Program-made: the position numbers and the translations under genes
Part shown: positions 18,632 to 28,279 of the stretch, piece after piece
Position numbering within the stretch: position 1 is the first letter of the stretch
Layout: every line of letters begins with the position of its first letter
Origin: Alphaproteobacteria bacterium
Lineage (GTDB): Bacteria > Pseudomonadota > Alphaproteobacteria > Micropepsales > Micropepsaceae
Assembly: GCA_028865545.1 (NCBI GenBank)
Contig: JAGWJY010000026.1
Span: forward strand, 1 to 48,400
Reading direction: 5' to 3'
Length of the DNA: 48,400 nt
Notes under the pieces: model-generated
Told to the model about the DNA's origin: nothing
Seen by the model: the letters and a program-made list of their open reading frames with translations, nothing else
The model's database searches: none

Positions 18632-19480
18632 TCAGGCGTTCCGCATCCGGCCGAAGGGCACAACCTTATTATCGATGTCATGCCCGATATCGGCCCGGCC
18701 GAGATACGGAATCCCCGACACCTCGCACCAGTGCCGGACGACGCCTTCCTCGCTTTGACCGAAGTCTGGATCGTTCGGCGGAATCTCGCTGCAGCGGCCG
18801 AGCCTGATGCCCGCCACCTTTTGGATGCCGGCATTGCCGGTGAGGTGAAACATCGTGCGGTCGATGCGGTACATATATTCCGACACTTCCTCGAGCATCA
18901 GAATGTGACCGGTCAGATCGGGCTGCAACGGCGTTCCGACGATCTGGCTGAGCACCATCATGTTGAAGGCGGCGCTCATCGTCGCCGGCGAAACGCCGGG
19001 CTCCAGCGTGCCCGGGGCGCGGTCGACCAGAAAGGACAAAGCTCTGCCGACGGCTTTCTCGCCGCCCTGACGGTTGATGTCGGCCGGCATCGGTCCGTGC
19101 ACGATTTCGCCGACGCCGTGCTTGTACAGGCACCCCAGCAGCGCGCCGGCATCGCTGTAACCGAGATAGGTTTTCTGCTTCGCCGCATCCGTCAGCCCGG
19201 CGATCACCTGCGCGGCGATACGGCCGGAACCGTAGCCGCCGCGCCCGATCCACAGCGCGTCGACGCCGGGGTCGTTCGCAACATCGAGAAAGGCTTGTGC
19301 ACGCGCATCGTCGGCGCCGGCGAAATGACCCCAAGAGAGAAAGCATTGCGGATGAAATTGGATGTCAGGCGCGCGGTCGCCGAAGAGCGCGCGCGACACA
19401 TCCAGGACCTTTTCGGCAAAAACCGGTTCCAGGCGCGACGCGGGCGCCACAACACCGATTCTCATCCTGCCGTCGCGCAT
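18632..19480 (-). CDS. LD-carboxypeptidase (peptidase family S66, LdcA-like)
   Basis: Removes the terminal D-Ala from murein tetrapeptides in the cytosol, making tripeptides for recycling. 282 residues. The S66 nucleophile lies in LGYSDAGALL (Ser109); the catalytic Glu is in the LEEVSEYMYRIDR stretch and the catalytic His in DIGHDIDNKVVPFG near the C-terminus. The start is ATG at 19480, or 19465 (MRIGVVAPA), neither with a strong ribosome site. Divergent from the Mpl-like ligase by 62 bp, which would attach the recovered tripeptide to UDP-MurNAc; the two make a sensible recycling pair. Confidence 0.9.
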   Translation of the reverse strand: MRDGRMRIGVVAPASRLEPVFAEKVLDVSRALFGDRAPDIQFHPQCFLSWGHFAGADDARAQAFLDVANDPGVDALWIGRGGYGSGRIAAQVIAGLTDAAKQKTYLGYSDAGALLGCLYKHGVGEIVHGPMPADINRQGGEKAVGRALSFLVDRAPGTLEPGVSPATMSAAFNMMVLSQIVGTPLQPDLTGHILMLEEVSEYMYRIDRTMFHLTGNAGIQKVAGIRLGRCSEIPPNDPDFGQSEEGVVRHWCEVSGIPYLGRADIGHDIDNKVVPFGRMRNA

Positions 19481-19528
19481 CCCGATTTCGCGTGTTTTTC
19501 CAATTGCTTGTCACGACACCATCCGCCT

Positions 19529-19534
19529 TATAAC
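19529..19534 (+). promoter_or_regulatory. candidate -10 element for a leaderless Mpl transcript
   Basis: TATAAC ends nine bases before the ATG at 19543, so transcription would begin at about 19541-19543, on the start codon. No Shine-Dalgarno sequence precedes that ATG. The -35 region is not convincing (TTGTCA at only 15 bp spacing). Confidence 0.35.
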
Positions 19535-19542
19535 CTGCCCCC

Positions 19543-20934
19543 ATGACTCTGAACAGGCGCTATTTCTTCTGCGGCATCGGCGGCAGCGGCATGCTTCCTC
19601 TCGCCCTGATCCTGCAGGCGCGCGGCTGCTCGGTGGCCGGCTCGGATCGCTCGCTCGACCAAGGGCGCATGACGCAGAAGTTCGATTTCCTGCGGGCCTG
19701 CGGCATTGCGCTGTTCCCGCAGGACGGCAGCGGTGTCACAGATACCGAGACCGTCGTCGTCATTTCGGCAGCGGTGGAGAACACCGTTCCCGATGTGGAA
19801 GCCGCGCACCGCATCGGCGCCACGCTGATGACCCGCGCCGAACTGCTGGCGCAGCTCTTCAATGCCGCGCCGGAAAGCATCGGCGTCGCCGGCACCAGCG
19901 GCAAATCCACGACCACCGGCATGATCGGCTGGATCCTGTCCGCCGCCGGGCGTGACCCGACGATCATGAATGGCGCGGTGATGAAGAACTTCGTCACGCC
20001 GGAGGCGCTGTTCGCCAGTTCCGTGGTTGGCAAGAGCGGTCTCTTCGTCAGCGAGGTGGACGAGAGCGACGGCTCGATTGCGCGCTACACGCCGCATGTC
20101 GCGGTGCTTAACAACATCGCCCTCGATCACAAATCGATGGAGGAGCTGCGGACTCTGTTCCGCGATTTTGTGGTGAAGGCCGATGTCGCCGTGTTGAATC
20201 TGGACAATGACGAAACCGCGGCACTCGCGGTGAGCGCAAAGTCGGCGATCACCTACAGCTTGAAGGGCCGTCCGGCACAGCTTCAGGCAATCGATATCGT
20301 ACCGGCACCGGACGGCATCGCCTTCGAGGCACGCGAAGGCGATGCGAGTGCATATGTCATGCTCAAGGTGCCGGGACGCCACAACGTCGCGAATGCGCTG
20401 GCCGCGCTGGGCGCCGTGCGCGCCTGCGGCCTCTCGCTGGGCGAGGCGGCAAAGGCGCTGGGCGGTTTCACCGGTATCAAACGCCGGCTTGAGGTCGTCG
20501 GCGCGTCGAACGGCGTCACCGTCATCGACGATTTCGCGCACAACCCCGACAAGATCGCGGCAACACTGGCGACTCTGCATGATTTTCCCGGCCGTCTACT
20601 CGTCCTATTCCAGCCGCATGGCTACGGCCCGCTGCGGCTGATGAAGGACGCGTTCATCGCCTGCTTCGCCGAAAATCTCGGTGCGGATGACGTGCTGGTG
20701 ATGCCGGAACCGGTCTATTTCGGCGGCACGGTGGAGCGCAGCGTCACCAGCATGGACATCGTGCGGGGCATCGAGACGGCGGGACGCACGGCCTTCGCCT
20801 TCCCCGATCGCACGGCGGGCGGCGAGAAACTCCTGGCTCTCGCCAAGCCCGGTGACCGCATCGTGGTGATGGGCGCGCGCGACGACACACTGTCGCAATT
20901 CGCCGCCGAGCTGCTGGGCGCGCTTCGAAAGTGA
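19543..20934 (+). CDS. mpl: Mur ligase, probable murein tripeptide ligase (Mpl-like)
   Basis: 463-residue ATP-dependent ligase of the MurC/Mpl group. The N-terminal nucleotide-sugar domain begins [18 protein letters not shown]; the ATP P-loop is GTSGKST at 117-123; the central domain has [11 protein letters not shown] and [10 protein letters not shown]; and the C-terminal domain starts near [14 protein letters not shown]. MurC and Mpl are hard to tell apart by eye. The gene is next to an LD-carboxypeptidase and not in a division/cell-wall cluster, and [10 protein letters not shown] resembles Mpl relatives, so recycling of L-Ala-gamma-D-Glu-mDAP onto UDP-MurNAc is favoured. No ribosome site is seen, and it may be leaderless. 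Confidence 0.8.
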   Translation: MTLNRRYFFCGIGGSGMLPLALILQARGCSVAGSDRSLDQGRMTQKFDFLRACGIALFPQDGSGVTDTETVVVISAAVENTVPDVEAAHRIGATLMTRAELLAQLFNAAPESIGVAGTSGKSTTTGMIGWILSAAGRDPTIMNGAVMKNFVTPEALFASSVVGKSGLFVSEVDESDGSIARYTPHVAVLNNIALDHKSMEELRTLFRDFVVKADVAVLNLDNDETAALAVSAKSAITYSLKGRPAQLQAIDIVPAPDGIAFEAREGDASAYVMLKVPGRHNVANALAALGAVRACGLSLGEAAKALGGFTGIKRRLEVVGASNGVTVIDDFAHNPDKIAATLATLHDFPGRLLVLFQPHGYGPLRLMKDAFIACFAENLGADDVLVMPEPVYFGGTVERSVTSMDIVRGIETAGRTAFAFPDRTAGGEKLLALAKPGDRIVVMGARDDTLSQFAAELLGALRK

Positions 20935-21398
20935 CAAACGGCCGGCAGGGCTGCGCGCCGCCGCCCGATCACCATCGACCGGACCGCGACTCACCCCGCC
21001 TCAAGGTCGCCCGACACTGATTCTCGTAGATGCCGTGGCCATGTGCCAATTCGGGGCGGTTGGGCCGCCCTGTCGAAAGCCGACTTCAGCTGTCGTCCAA
21101 CAAGAATGGCGCACCGGAGGGGATGAAGATGAGAACTGGATCATGATCATCGCCCGGCCATTCGAAGCGTCAACATCGAGGCACTCGCAATAACTGCTTA
21201 TTTGGTAAGCATTTTATCGCATGATGCTCAACTCGCAAACTGAGAAATTGGGTCAGGTTTCACCAACAAATTTTGGTGGCATCGCGGTCAAGCGACAGCA
21301 AATGGGATACGCTAACGGCGCGCTAATACGGTTATCCATAATGTTCGAGCCTACCTCGTTGATCTCCAATCCGGCCAAGAGCATTTTTGAACAGCCGG
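20935..21398. other. 464-bp gene-free interval
   Basis: Lies between the Mpl-like ligase and the convergent secreted-protein gene. A short hairpin (CACCAA 21261-21266 / TTGGTG 21273-21278) lacks a T-run. No recognisable gene, RNA or operator is seen. Base composition falls from the left side to the right side, at the entry to the lower-GC halogenase region. Confidence 0.5.
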
Positions 21399-22049
21399 TT
21401 AGAGCAACTGGGCGTGTGTACGCACATAGTCGAGCGTAACGTCCTTTTTCCAGACAATGTAGCCTGTCATGGCGTGAACCTTGGCGTTCCCGCCTGTCAT
21501 GTCGAAGCCCATCTGGTTTCCGGCGCCAGCAGCCGCACCAGGAATATTGCCGCCCATCATGGAGCCCTGAGAATATGAGAATATCTGACCGACCGTGGCA
21601 TTGCTTGAATTTGCGTCCGTAACCGGCCTGAACGGTTGGCCGGGAATCTTGATATCTCCAAGGACATAGTCCTTCGGGTTCTGCGATTTCAGCGTCCAGC
21701 CGCAGCCGTCAACATGCTCCAGCCTGTCTGGCGCGAAGGCGAGCGTCAGCAGCAACAGCTTCATCGTGCCGATCGCGGCAAACTCGGCAAATCCCGTCGC
21801 CTTCGCGGTGTAATTGGAAATGCCGATGCCGTAGGTCAGCCAAAAACTCTTGTCTTCCCATAGAGTCTTGAAGGCGGCCTTGCTCATCGGAACTTTGAGG
21901 CCATCGCCGAAATCCAGTATCTCCGGATGGCCGGGGAGCAAGTTCGCAGTCGGCTCGGGTTCCGTATCACTCGCGGCCCATGCAGACATAAACGGAACTG
22001 CGGCAAGCGCGCCCGCAAGTGAGGTCACAAATTCGCGTCGGTCTGTCAT
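21399..22049 (-). CDS. Exported protein of unknown function with Tat-like signal
   Basis: 216 residues, not recognised. The ATG at 22049 has GAGG five bases upstream. The N-terminus MTDRREFVTSLAGALAAVPF, continuing to about AWA-A, has a twin-Arg followed by a hydrophobic stretch, as in Tat or Sec exported proteins. The mature part contains a Gly/Met-rich stretch (SQGSMMGGNIPGAAAGAGNQ) and no enzyme motif that I know. It lies downstream of the TonB-dependent receptor on the same strand but behind that gene's terminator, so it probably has its own promoter in 22050-22340. A periplasmic partner of the receptor is possible, but nothing in the sequence proves it. Confidence 0.7.
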   Translation of the reverse strand: MTDRREFVTSLAGALAAVPFMSAWAASDTEPEPTANLLPGHPEILDFGDGLKVPMSKAAFKTLWEDKSFWLTYGIGISNYTAKATGFAEFAAIGTMKLLLLTLAFAPDRLEHVDGCGWTLKSQNPKDYVLGDIKIPGQPFRPVTDANSSNATVGQIFSYSQGSMMGGNIPGAAAGAGNQMGFDMTGGNAKVHAMTGYIVWKKDVTLDYVRTHAQLL

Positions 22050-22342
22050 GCGCACCTCGATCGATCGTCCACCAGCTTCATGCGGGGGACTTTTTGAGCG
22101 ACGGATGTAGCGGAAGTCAGCATTTCACCGCATGATTCTGTTGCTGGACCAGCGTGAAGCATGCAAACGCGCGCACCACATCTGACATATATGAGAATAC
22201 ACTCTCGTAGTTCAATCTTCCAGCCGTTGTGTTCAAGGCAAGGATTGAACTTACCAATCGTGACAATCGTCGAGTACCCGCGTCCTGATGCCGCGCTGGC
22301 ATGACAGGCAGCACACGTGCCGCCACTGCCAAAAGACCCGAT

Positions 22343-22387
22343 AAAAAATTGCGGGCCGCATGCCCCAGGGGGAGACAAGCGGCCCGC
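22343..22387 (-). terminator. Rho-independent terminator of the TonB-dependent receptor
   Basis: Read on the minus strand, GCGGGCCGC (22387-22379) pairs with GCGGCCCGC (22359-22351) across a 19-nt loop and is followed by AA and T6 (22348-22343). It begins 22 bases after the receptor stop. The 9-bp all-GC stem plus T-run makes a strong intrinsic terminator. Confidence 0.85.
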
Positions 22388-22408
22388 AGCCTCAATAAGC
22401 CGATCGCT

Positions 22409-25400
22409 CTAAAGATTTGCCCGCACAACGATCGAAAATTCTCGGTCGTTTAGGAACCAAGAACGGCCGGCACGCAGATTGTTGGTTAGGACTTGAGATG
22501 TCTGAGTTACTCCATTGAGCAAGTTTGTCGCCTGCACACCGATCTTCCAATTGTCGTTCAGCGAGTAGAAAAGCGATCCATCCAATGTTCCGGATCCCTC
22601 GGCGACGATCGGCAAGAACGGATAGATCACATCTCTAGTCGTCAAGAGGTAGAACGACCGCCAATTCCAGGCGAGACGTGCGGAGAACGCTCCCTTCTCG
22701 TACATGCCGGTGATGTTGTAGTTGTACCGCGACAACCCCTGCAGCGGCAGCTTGCTGACGTCGACCGTCGTGCAGGGCGAAGGAGCCCCGTTAATGGTAC
22801 AGCCCGCGCCCGAGACAACGATCGGATTTGGGTTGGCACTGCTGAAATTGCCTTGCGGTACACCCGAACTGTCAATGTAGGTGAAGTTCGCGGAGAGGCC
22901 CAAACCGTCAAATGGCGACGGCAAAAAGCTGTAGAACTGCTGATAGGCCAGTTCAAAGCCCTGCACCTTGCCGCCCGACGGTGCGTTGTATTCATTCTGG
23001 AGGACGACGTTGTACGTCACGCCGTTGTTTGTGTAGCTGGTATTGGTGAAATTGTTTGTAACGACGCCATGCAGCTGCTTGAAGAACGGAGCAAACGTAA
23101 ACGACCCAGTCTTCGCGAAGTACCATTCGTAGGACAGATCGACATTGTCTCCGCGGACCGGCTTGAGGTCCGGATTGCCGCCATAGACATTCCAGGCAAA
23201 GGGCGTGGCTGCGCCGCTAAAGACGACAGAATTGCGCATCAGACCCAAGTCTGGACGGGAAATCGACTCTGATAAGCCCACCCTGATTAGCATATCGTCC
23301 GTGAGACCAAACTTCGCGTTCAAGCTTGGCAGGACGATGTCATGATGATGGACCGCTGCCCCTATCGCCTGAGTGGCGCCATTGGCGAAGGTGCGAGCGT
23401 CCTGCTGCTGTGCAGGAGTAAGGGCGCAATACGACGGAACGTCATAGGCGGGCCGACCGGCTGCCGGCGTACAACTTGCGCCATTCAGATAGCTGCTCGA
23501 ACCGCTTGACGCCGGGTACTGGATAAAACCGGGTCCCGCTTCGTCCCGCGTATCGATGAAGCGCGCACCGATATTACCGTCCAGCGTTATGTCGCTGCCG
23601 AACAGACTAGCGGTCGCGAAGTCGATAAGGCCGTATGCTGCCCAGGTGGTTTCGATGTTGCTGTTAATTTCCGCTGGCATGAACGGTGTGCCCGGTATGA
23701 CACCCGTACGCTGAGCCGCCGGCACCCAGCCCCGACTGCCACCGCTGGCAATCCATTGCTGATTGGTCGCTTCAGCGTTTTTGATCGTACTTGCATAATT
23801 CAATGCCGGATTGCCCGCGTAGAATTCGGCATGCACGGGGTTCGGCACCTCTCCCCGCTGGAAGCTAGAGAACGTGTATGTGGTCAGGAAGCTCGTCGGC
23901 GCCAACTGGTCATTCGCCGGATGTATCCGCGACTGGCCATTGGACGGGTCGACGGCATTGGCTGCCGAGGGTTGGCCAAACCAGACCGGTCCTGCCGAGC
24001 CATCCCACGCTTCGCTGACCACGCCCCAATTATAGGCGGTATAGCGGACCGTTTGGCTCTGGTTGGAATAGCGTGCGCCGAATTTCGCCGAACGCAACCA
24101 GCCGTCATCAAGATCGTATTTGACGTCGGCCTTATAGGCATCTTCGATACCGCCGCTTTGCTCGATGTGATCCATGGCTTCGCGCCAGAAGTAATTGCCG
24201 GGATCCGTGTAGTAACTGTCGGCAGCTGCAGCAGTCGTTGCCGGAACTTCCATAGCCGGCAGGAACGTAAGAGATGGCAACTGGCCGGTATTGGCATTCT
24301 GGATGCTGCCATCCACCCAAGTGGACAACCCAACCGTCACGTCGAGCTCCTTAGACGTAGAATCAACGTGATGTCCGTCGAGCTCGATGTGCAACCGGTC
24401 TGTTGGCGACCATTTCAGGTTCGCGGAATAATCTTCTGTGACGAGTTTCTGGCGTACGCCGCGGGTTTGGGCTTCTGCCTGCTCGCCCCATTGCGGCACC
24501 GATGAGTCAGCAGACCGCCAGCCGTTGTAGAATTGGGTAATCGTGCCGTGGGTGAACAACCCCTGGGAATTGAATTGGTTGGCGTTGAACGACGGAGAAC
24601 CGCCCCAAGGATTACACGAAGCCACCGCCGTACAGGCCGGCATCAACTGCGCCGATCCCGGAGGCGGCGGGATGCTGCCGCCGCCGTTGACAACGTCGGC
24701 CTGGATTTGCAGCGCATGTTCTTCCCAACTCGTATCCGATTGCGAGCGGATGAACGAGAAGGTCGCAAGGGCGCTCTCGTCAGGGCTCTGCCACTGTGCG
24801 GAAGCGTCCCAGCCCATCTTCTGATAGTCATAGACGTCGGTGCGGACGTCCGGTCCAACTGGAAGATATACCGTTGAGCCCGGGTTGATGGATGTATTCG
24901 CGCCGTACGCCGCAATCTGCGAACCATCGCCGCGCGTCCATTCCTGGGAGTGGCTGAGGTCAATCAACGCGCCGATCCGGCCGATGCTGGTATCCCAGTT
25001 GTCGGAGAACAATGCCGAGCCACTTGGCGCCGCCTTCTTGGCCATGTCGCCGTAGGTCTCGCTGGCATTGAAGGAAATCACGCGTCCGTCACTGTCGAAT
25101 GGCATGCGGGTATGCAAATCGACAGTGCCCGAGATACCGCCTTCGACCATGTCGGCGGACTGATCCTTGTACACCAGCACTGTACCGACGAGTTCCGGCG
25201 GGATGTCACCGAAGCTGAGGCCGCGGCCATCGCTCACACTGAAAGTGTCTCGGCCGTTAAATTCGCCTTCCACATAACTCAAGCCGCGTATCACAACGCC
25301 CGAACCTTCCACCGAGAAATGGTCAGGGTCGGTCGTGCCTGCAAAATGGTTGATGGCAACGCCGGGAATACGCTGGATGGTGTCGCTGACGTTGGTGTCG

Positions 25401-25690
25401 GGCAGTGCACCGATATCCTGCGCGGTGATCGCGTCGACGAAAACTATGGCGTTTTGCTTGATTTGCTGGGAATTTTCCAAGCTGGCACGAAGTCCGGTCA
25501 CGACGATCTTTTCGACTTCCGGCGTAGATGCCGAAGATGACGAGGTATTGCTCTGGGACGAGTTGCTCTGTGCATGCCCCGATGGTGAAAATGCGCCTAT
25601 CGCCAGTATCGACACGCCGCCCAGCAGAGCACTGCGCAGCAACCTTCCGGCCCAATCGCCAGATTCCGCTCTGTTTTGAAGATTGTTCAC
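22409..25690 (-). CDS. TonB-dependent outer-membrane receptor (large, Caulobacter/Xanthomonas type)
   Basis: Active importer across the outer membrane, powered by TonB-ExbBD. The likely start is GTG at 25690 (VNNLQNRAES), with GGAGGG five bases upstream, giving 1093 residues. A basic N-terminus and hydrophobic stretch ending in GHAQ form the signal peptide. The TonB box/plug begin at EKIVVTGLRASLENSQQIKQ; GALPDTNVSDTIQRIPGV and RGLSYVEGEFNGRDTF are plug motifs. The rest is a 22-strand barrel ending ...IVVRANL. No STN domain is seen. It belongs to the large carbohydrate-type receptors that often stand next to halogenase-like and cupin genes. Ligand unknown; a complex glycan or aromatic glycoside would fit. 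Confidence 0.93.
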   Translation of the reverse strand: MNNLQNRAESGDWAGRLLRSALLGGVSILAIGAFSPSGHAQSNSSQSNTSSSSASTPEVEKIVVTGLRASLENSQQIKQNAIVFVDAITAQDIGALPDTNVSDTIQRIPGVAINHFAGTTDPDHFSVEGSGVVIRGLSYVEGEFNGRDTFSVSDGRGLSFGDIPPELVGTVLVYKDQSADMVEGGISGTVDLHTRMPFDSDGRVISFNASETYGDMAKKAAPSGSALFSDNWDTSIGRIGALIDLSHSQEWTRGDGSQIAAYGANTSINPGSTVYLPVGPDVRTDVYDYQKMGWDASAQWQSPDESALATFSFIRSQSDTSWEEHALQIQADVVNGGGSIPPPPGSAQLMPACTAVASCNPWGGSPSFNANQFNSQGLFTHGTITQFYNGWRSADSSVPQWGEQAEAQTRGVRQKLVTEDYSANLKWSPTDRLHIELDGHHVDSTSKELDVTVGLSTWVDGSIQNANTGQLPSLTFLPAMEVPATTAAAADSYYTDPGNYFWREAMDHIEQSGGIEDAYKADVKYDLDDGWLRSAKFGARYSNQSQTVRYTAYNWGVVSEAWDGSAGPVWFGQPSAANAVDPSNGQSRIHPANDQLAPTSFLTTYTFSSFQRGEVPNPVHAEFYAGNPALNYASTIKNAEATNQQWIASGGSRGWVPAAQRTGVIPGTPFMPAEINSNIETTWAAYGLIDFATASLFGSDITLDGNIGARFIDTRDEAGPGFIQYPASSGSSSYLNGASCTPAAGRPAYDVPSYCALTPAQQQDARTFANGATQAIGAAVHHHDIVLPSLNAKFGLTDDMLIRVGLSESISRPDLGLMRNSVVFSGAATPFAWNVYGGNPDLKPVRGDNVDLSYEWYFAKTGSFTFAPFFKQLHGVVTNNFTNTSYTNNGVTYNVVLQNEYNAPSGGKVQGFELAYQQFYSFLPSPFDGLGLSANFTYIDSSGVPQGNFSSANPNPIVVSGAGCTINGAPSPCTTVDVSKLPLQGLSRYNYNITGMYEKGAFSARLAWNWRSFYLLTTRDVIYPFLPIVAEGSGTLDGSLFYSLNDNWKIGVQATNLLNGVTQTSQVLTNNLRAGRSWFLNDREFSIVVRANL

Positions 25691-26737
25691 GCGTTCCCTC
25701 CTACGTGGTGCCAACCCAAACCTGCGTCTGCTCGTTGTCGTGGTGCCTTCAGACGGTGTTTTAATCTCAAAGCGCACTAATAAGTCGCAGTCGCACATTC
25801 ATCTTGCATTGGTGAACGCCGGTTCCGACGCACCTCGACAAAAGTCTGCTTACTTCATCAAGCGCTTGGGGCTTTCGACCCTTGGCGTTTGCATTCCCTG
25901 AATGGAGACGATGTTGCGCGAACCCCAGCACCTAAAAGCTTGGTTTTCCGCCCTCTCCCCCTAGCATGTGAACGCTACCATTGTGATTACGGTATCAAAG
26001 GCAGCGACACTGAACCAGAGAGTGCGAAGCGGTATTATTTTAAATCTAGAACTTTACGGGTAATCGTTGCGAAATTGCTACAGTACTCCCTTGCAGAAAT
26101 TCCTGCCGCCACGGAAGTAAGGCAGTGTACACAGTCATAATATATATCATATATTTAAGATATGTTGGTCGTTTTATTACTACATTGCATATGATAAATA
26201 ACACTGAGAATAACTTTTCACATCTATACTTATATAACGAAAATAAATTGGCAAAACGATTCTAATATATTGCAAGAACATTTGATAAATTCGCGCCTGC
26301 GTCAAGTATATAAAGAAAGAATAGAAATAACAGCGCTACTAACTATTCTTATTCAATCTAATACATAAAGACGACAAGCGCTGCACCGATGGCGCGATCA
26401 AAATATCTGCCTCCAAGGAATGCAGGTTTTACCAGTTTTTCGCGAAGCCAGCGGGCGGCATCAACCTGTCGGAACGAAGAGAATAACCTCGCCGCAGCGA
26501 GATTTTCTTGGCCGGCGACTGTCTTCGATGGTCGATCTTTTGATGCCTCCAACGGCAACGTCGTGACGGCCCCGCGCGAGACGGGCGTGTCTACGATGCA
26601 GACAAGGTCCGTTGCAGCTGATTTACGCCTCCGAGAACGCAACAGCGGAGCGTTGCAGCCTGCCTGGCAAACACCTAGCGTCAAGCCAAAAGAGCTCACG
26701 CCAGCGTGGCGCGCCATAATACATCGAAGGACGTGAG
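25691..26737. other. about 1 kb gene-free, partly very AT-rich divergent spacer
   Basis: Separates the TonB-dependent receptor (minus) from the halogenase operon (plus) and must hold both promoters. From about 26000 to 26370 the DNA is strongly AT-rich, with runs such as TATATATCATATATTTAA, unlike the GC-rich surroundings. Frames at 26358-26736 on both strands are open but are not recognisable proteins. No clear -35/-10 pair could be fixed by eye. Confidence 0.6.
26358..26466 (-). pseudogene. possible remnant of a membrane exporter C-terminus
   Basis: The last 35 or so codons of an otherwise unrecognisable minus-strand frame read ARWLREKLVKP, then RYFDRAIGAALVVF and a stop. This loosely resembles the end of LysE/RhtB exporters (basic segment, then LxRxxGAxL helix). 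No upstream part of such a gene is seen. The match is short and may be chance. Confidence 0.15.
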
Positions 26738-28279
26738 GTGAACGATAACCGCATCCGTGACGTTGTCATTCTCGGTGGTGGAACGGCTGGCTGGATGACG
26801 GCGGCGGCGCTGGCCCGCGTCATGGCCCGCAGCCGCACGACGGATGCACCTCGTATTCACTTGGTAGAATCGGAGGCCATCGGCACGGTCGGCGTTGGAG
26901 AGTCGACCATTCCGACACTGCGCAATTTCAATCTGCTGCTGGATGTGAACGAAGCGGACTTCATGCGGCAGACACAGGCCACCTTCAAGCTCGGCATCGA
27001 ATTTCGCGATTGGGGCAGGATCGGCGATTCCTATATTCACTCTTTTGCGACCTATGGCCGGCCACTCGGCGGGGTGCCCTTCCATCATCATTGGCTACGA
27101 TTGCGCGCGCTGGGCGACGACACACCAATTGACTCCTACTCCTTGCCAATAACGGCGGCTCATCTTGGCCGCTTTAGTCGCCCGCCCGATCCGGCGGCAT
27201 CTTCGGTTTTCCCTTATGCCTTCCAGTTCGACGCCTCGCTCTACGCCGTCTATCTGCGCCGTTACGCCGAGGCGCGCGGTGTCATACGCACGGAGGGCAA
27301 GGTGATCGACGTCGATCTGAATAGTGCCGACGGGTTTATCAACTCACTCACATTGGAAAATGGCGCACGCATAGATGGCGATCTGTTCATAGACTGCTCC
27401 GGCTTTCGCAGCCTGTTGATGGAACGCGCGCTCAACATAGGTTACGACGACTGGACGCAATGGTTGCCCTGCGACCGTTCGGTGGTGGCGACTTGCGAAC
27501 GCGCCGGCAGCGCGGAACCTTTCACGCGCGCCATCGCCTCGGAAGCCGGTTGGCGTTGGCGCATTCCGTTGCAGCATCGAGTGGGCAATGGCTACGTCTA
27601 CTGTGGCGAGTATCTCAGCGACGCGGAGGCAAGAGACGTATTGCTGAACCGCCTGGAAGGCGCGCCGCTGGCAGAACCGCGAATCTTGCGCTTCACCACG
27701 GGCCGGCGGCGGAAGCACTGGTACAAGAACTGTGTGGCAGTCGGATTGTCGGCGGGATTTCTGGAGCCACTGGAATCGACAAGCATCGGCCTCATCATTC
27801 TCGCCATCTTCAACCTGATCCAGCTATTTCCAGACTGTAGCTGCGATCTCGCGGAGGCCGTAGAATTCAACCGGCTGATGGACTTAGAATTCGAGCGCGT
27901 CCGCGATTTCCTGGTACTGCATTATTTTCTGACTTCCCGCGACGACACGCCGTTCTGGAACCATTGCCGCACGATGGCGATTCCGGACACGTTGCGACAC
28001 AAGTTGGAGCTGTTTGGCGAACGCGGCCTCATCACTGTGAATGCCGACGCGTTCTTTGGCGAGCCAAGCTGGCTGTCGGTCTGTATAGGTCAGAATGTCG
28101 TGCCGCGCCGTTACGATCCGTTGAGCGACACACTCGATGCCGACGAGGTAAGGCGTCAACTCTTTGCGCTGCGCCGAGATGTCCGTAAAACCGCCGAAGC
28201 CATGCCGCTTCAAGACGCATTCTTGAAGGAATATTGCGCCGCAGAGCCGCCGGCCGGAACAGGTCCAAGGGTGCAGTGA
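26738..28279 (+). CDS. Flavin-dependent tryptophan-halogenase-like enzyme, paralogue 1
   Basis: FADH2- and O2-dependent halogenase family (PF04820): hypohalous acid made at the flavin is passed to a substrate through a Lys. 513 residues from a GTG start with GAAGG seven bases upstream. FAD motif GGGTAGWM (residues 13-20), GVGESTIP (52-59), catalytic Lys84 in [14 protein letters not shown] and catalytic Glu346 in EPLESTSI are all present. First of five consecutive relatives; its stop overlaps the next ATG by one base (TGATG), so the genes are co-transcribed. Substrate and halide unknown; relatives from Brevundimonas and Xanthomonas prefer bromide and indole-like compounds in vitro. Confidence 0.92.
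   Translation: MNDNRIRDVVILGGGTAGWMTAAALARVMARSRTTDAPRIHLVESEAIGTVGVGESTIPTLRNFNLLLDVNEADFMRQTQATFKLGIEFRDWGRIGDSYIHSFATYGRPLGGVPFHHHWLRLRALGDDTPIDSYSLPITAAHLGRFSRPPDPAASSVFPYAFQFDASLYAVYLRRYAEARGVIRTEGKVIDVDLNSADGFINSLTLENGARIDGDLFIDCSGFRSLLMERALNIGYDDWTQWLPCDRSVVATCERAGSAEPFTRAIASEAGWRWRIPLQHRVGNGYVYCGEYLSDAEARDVLLNRLEGAPLAEPRILRFTTGRRRKHWYKNCVAVGLSAGFLEPLESTSIGLIILAIFNLIQLFPDCSCDLAEAVEFNRLMDLEFERVRDFLVLHYFLTSRDDTPFWNHCRTMAIPDTLRHKLELFGERGLITVNADAFFGEPSWLSVCIGQNVVPRRYDPLSDTLDADEVRRQLFALRRDVRKTAEAMPLQDAFLKEYCAAEPPAGTGPRVQ

Noticed and set aside
22046..22378. Minus-strand frame with CAACH, like a cytochrome c haem motif
   Set aside because: It starts inside the receptor terminator, has no ribosome site, no signal peptide and no axial Met context; a single CxxCH is likely chance.
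26389..26736. 115-codon frame just upstream of halogenase paralogue 1
   Set aside because: Low-complexity, R/S/A-rich product without homology. An overlapping opposite frame is equally open, so neither is supported.
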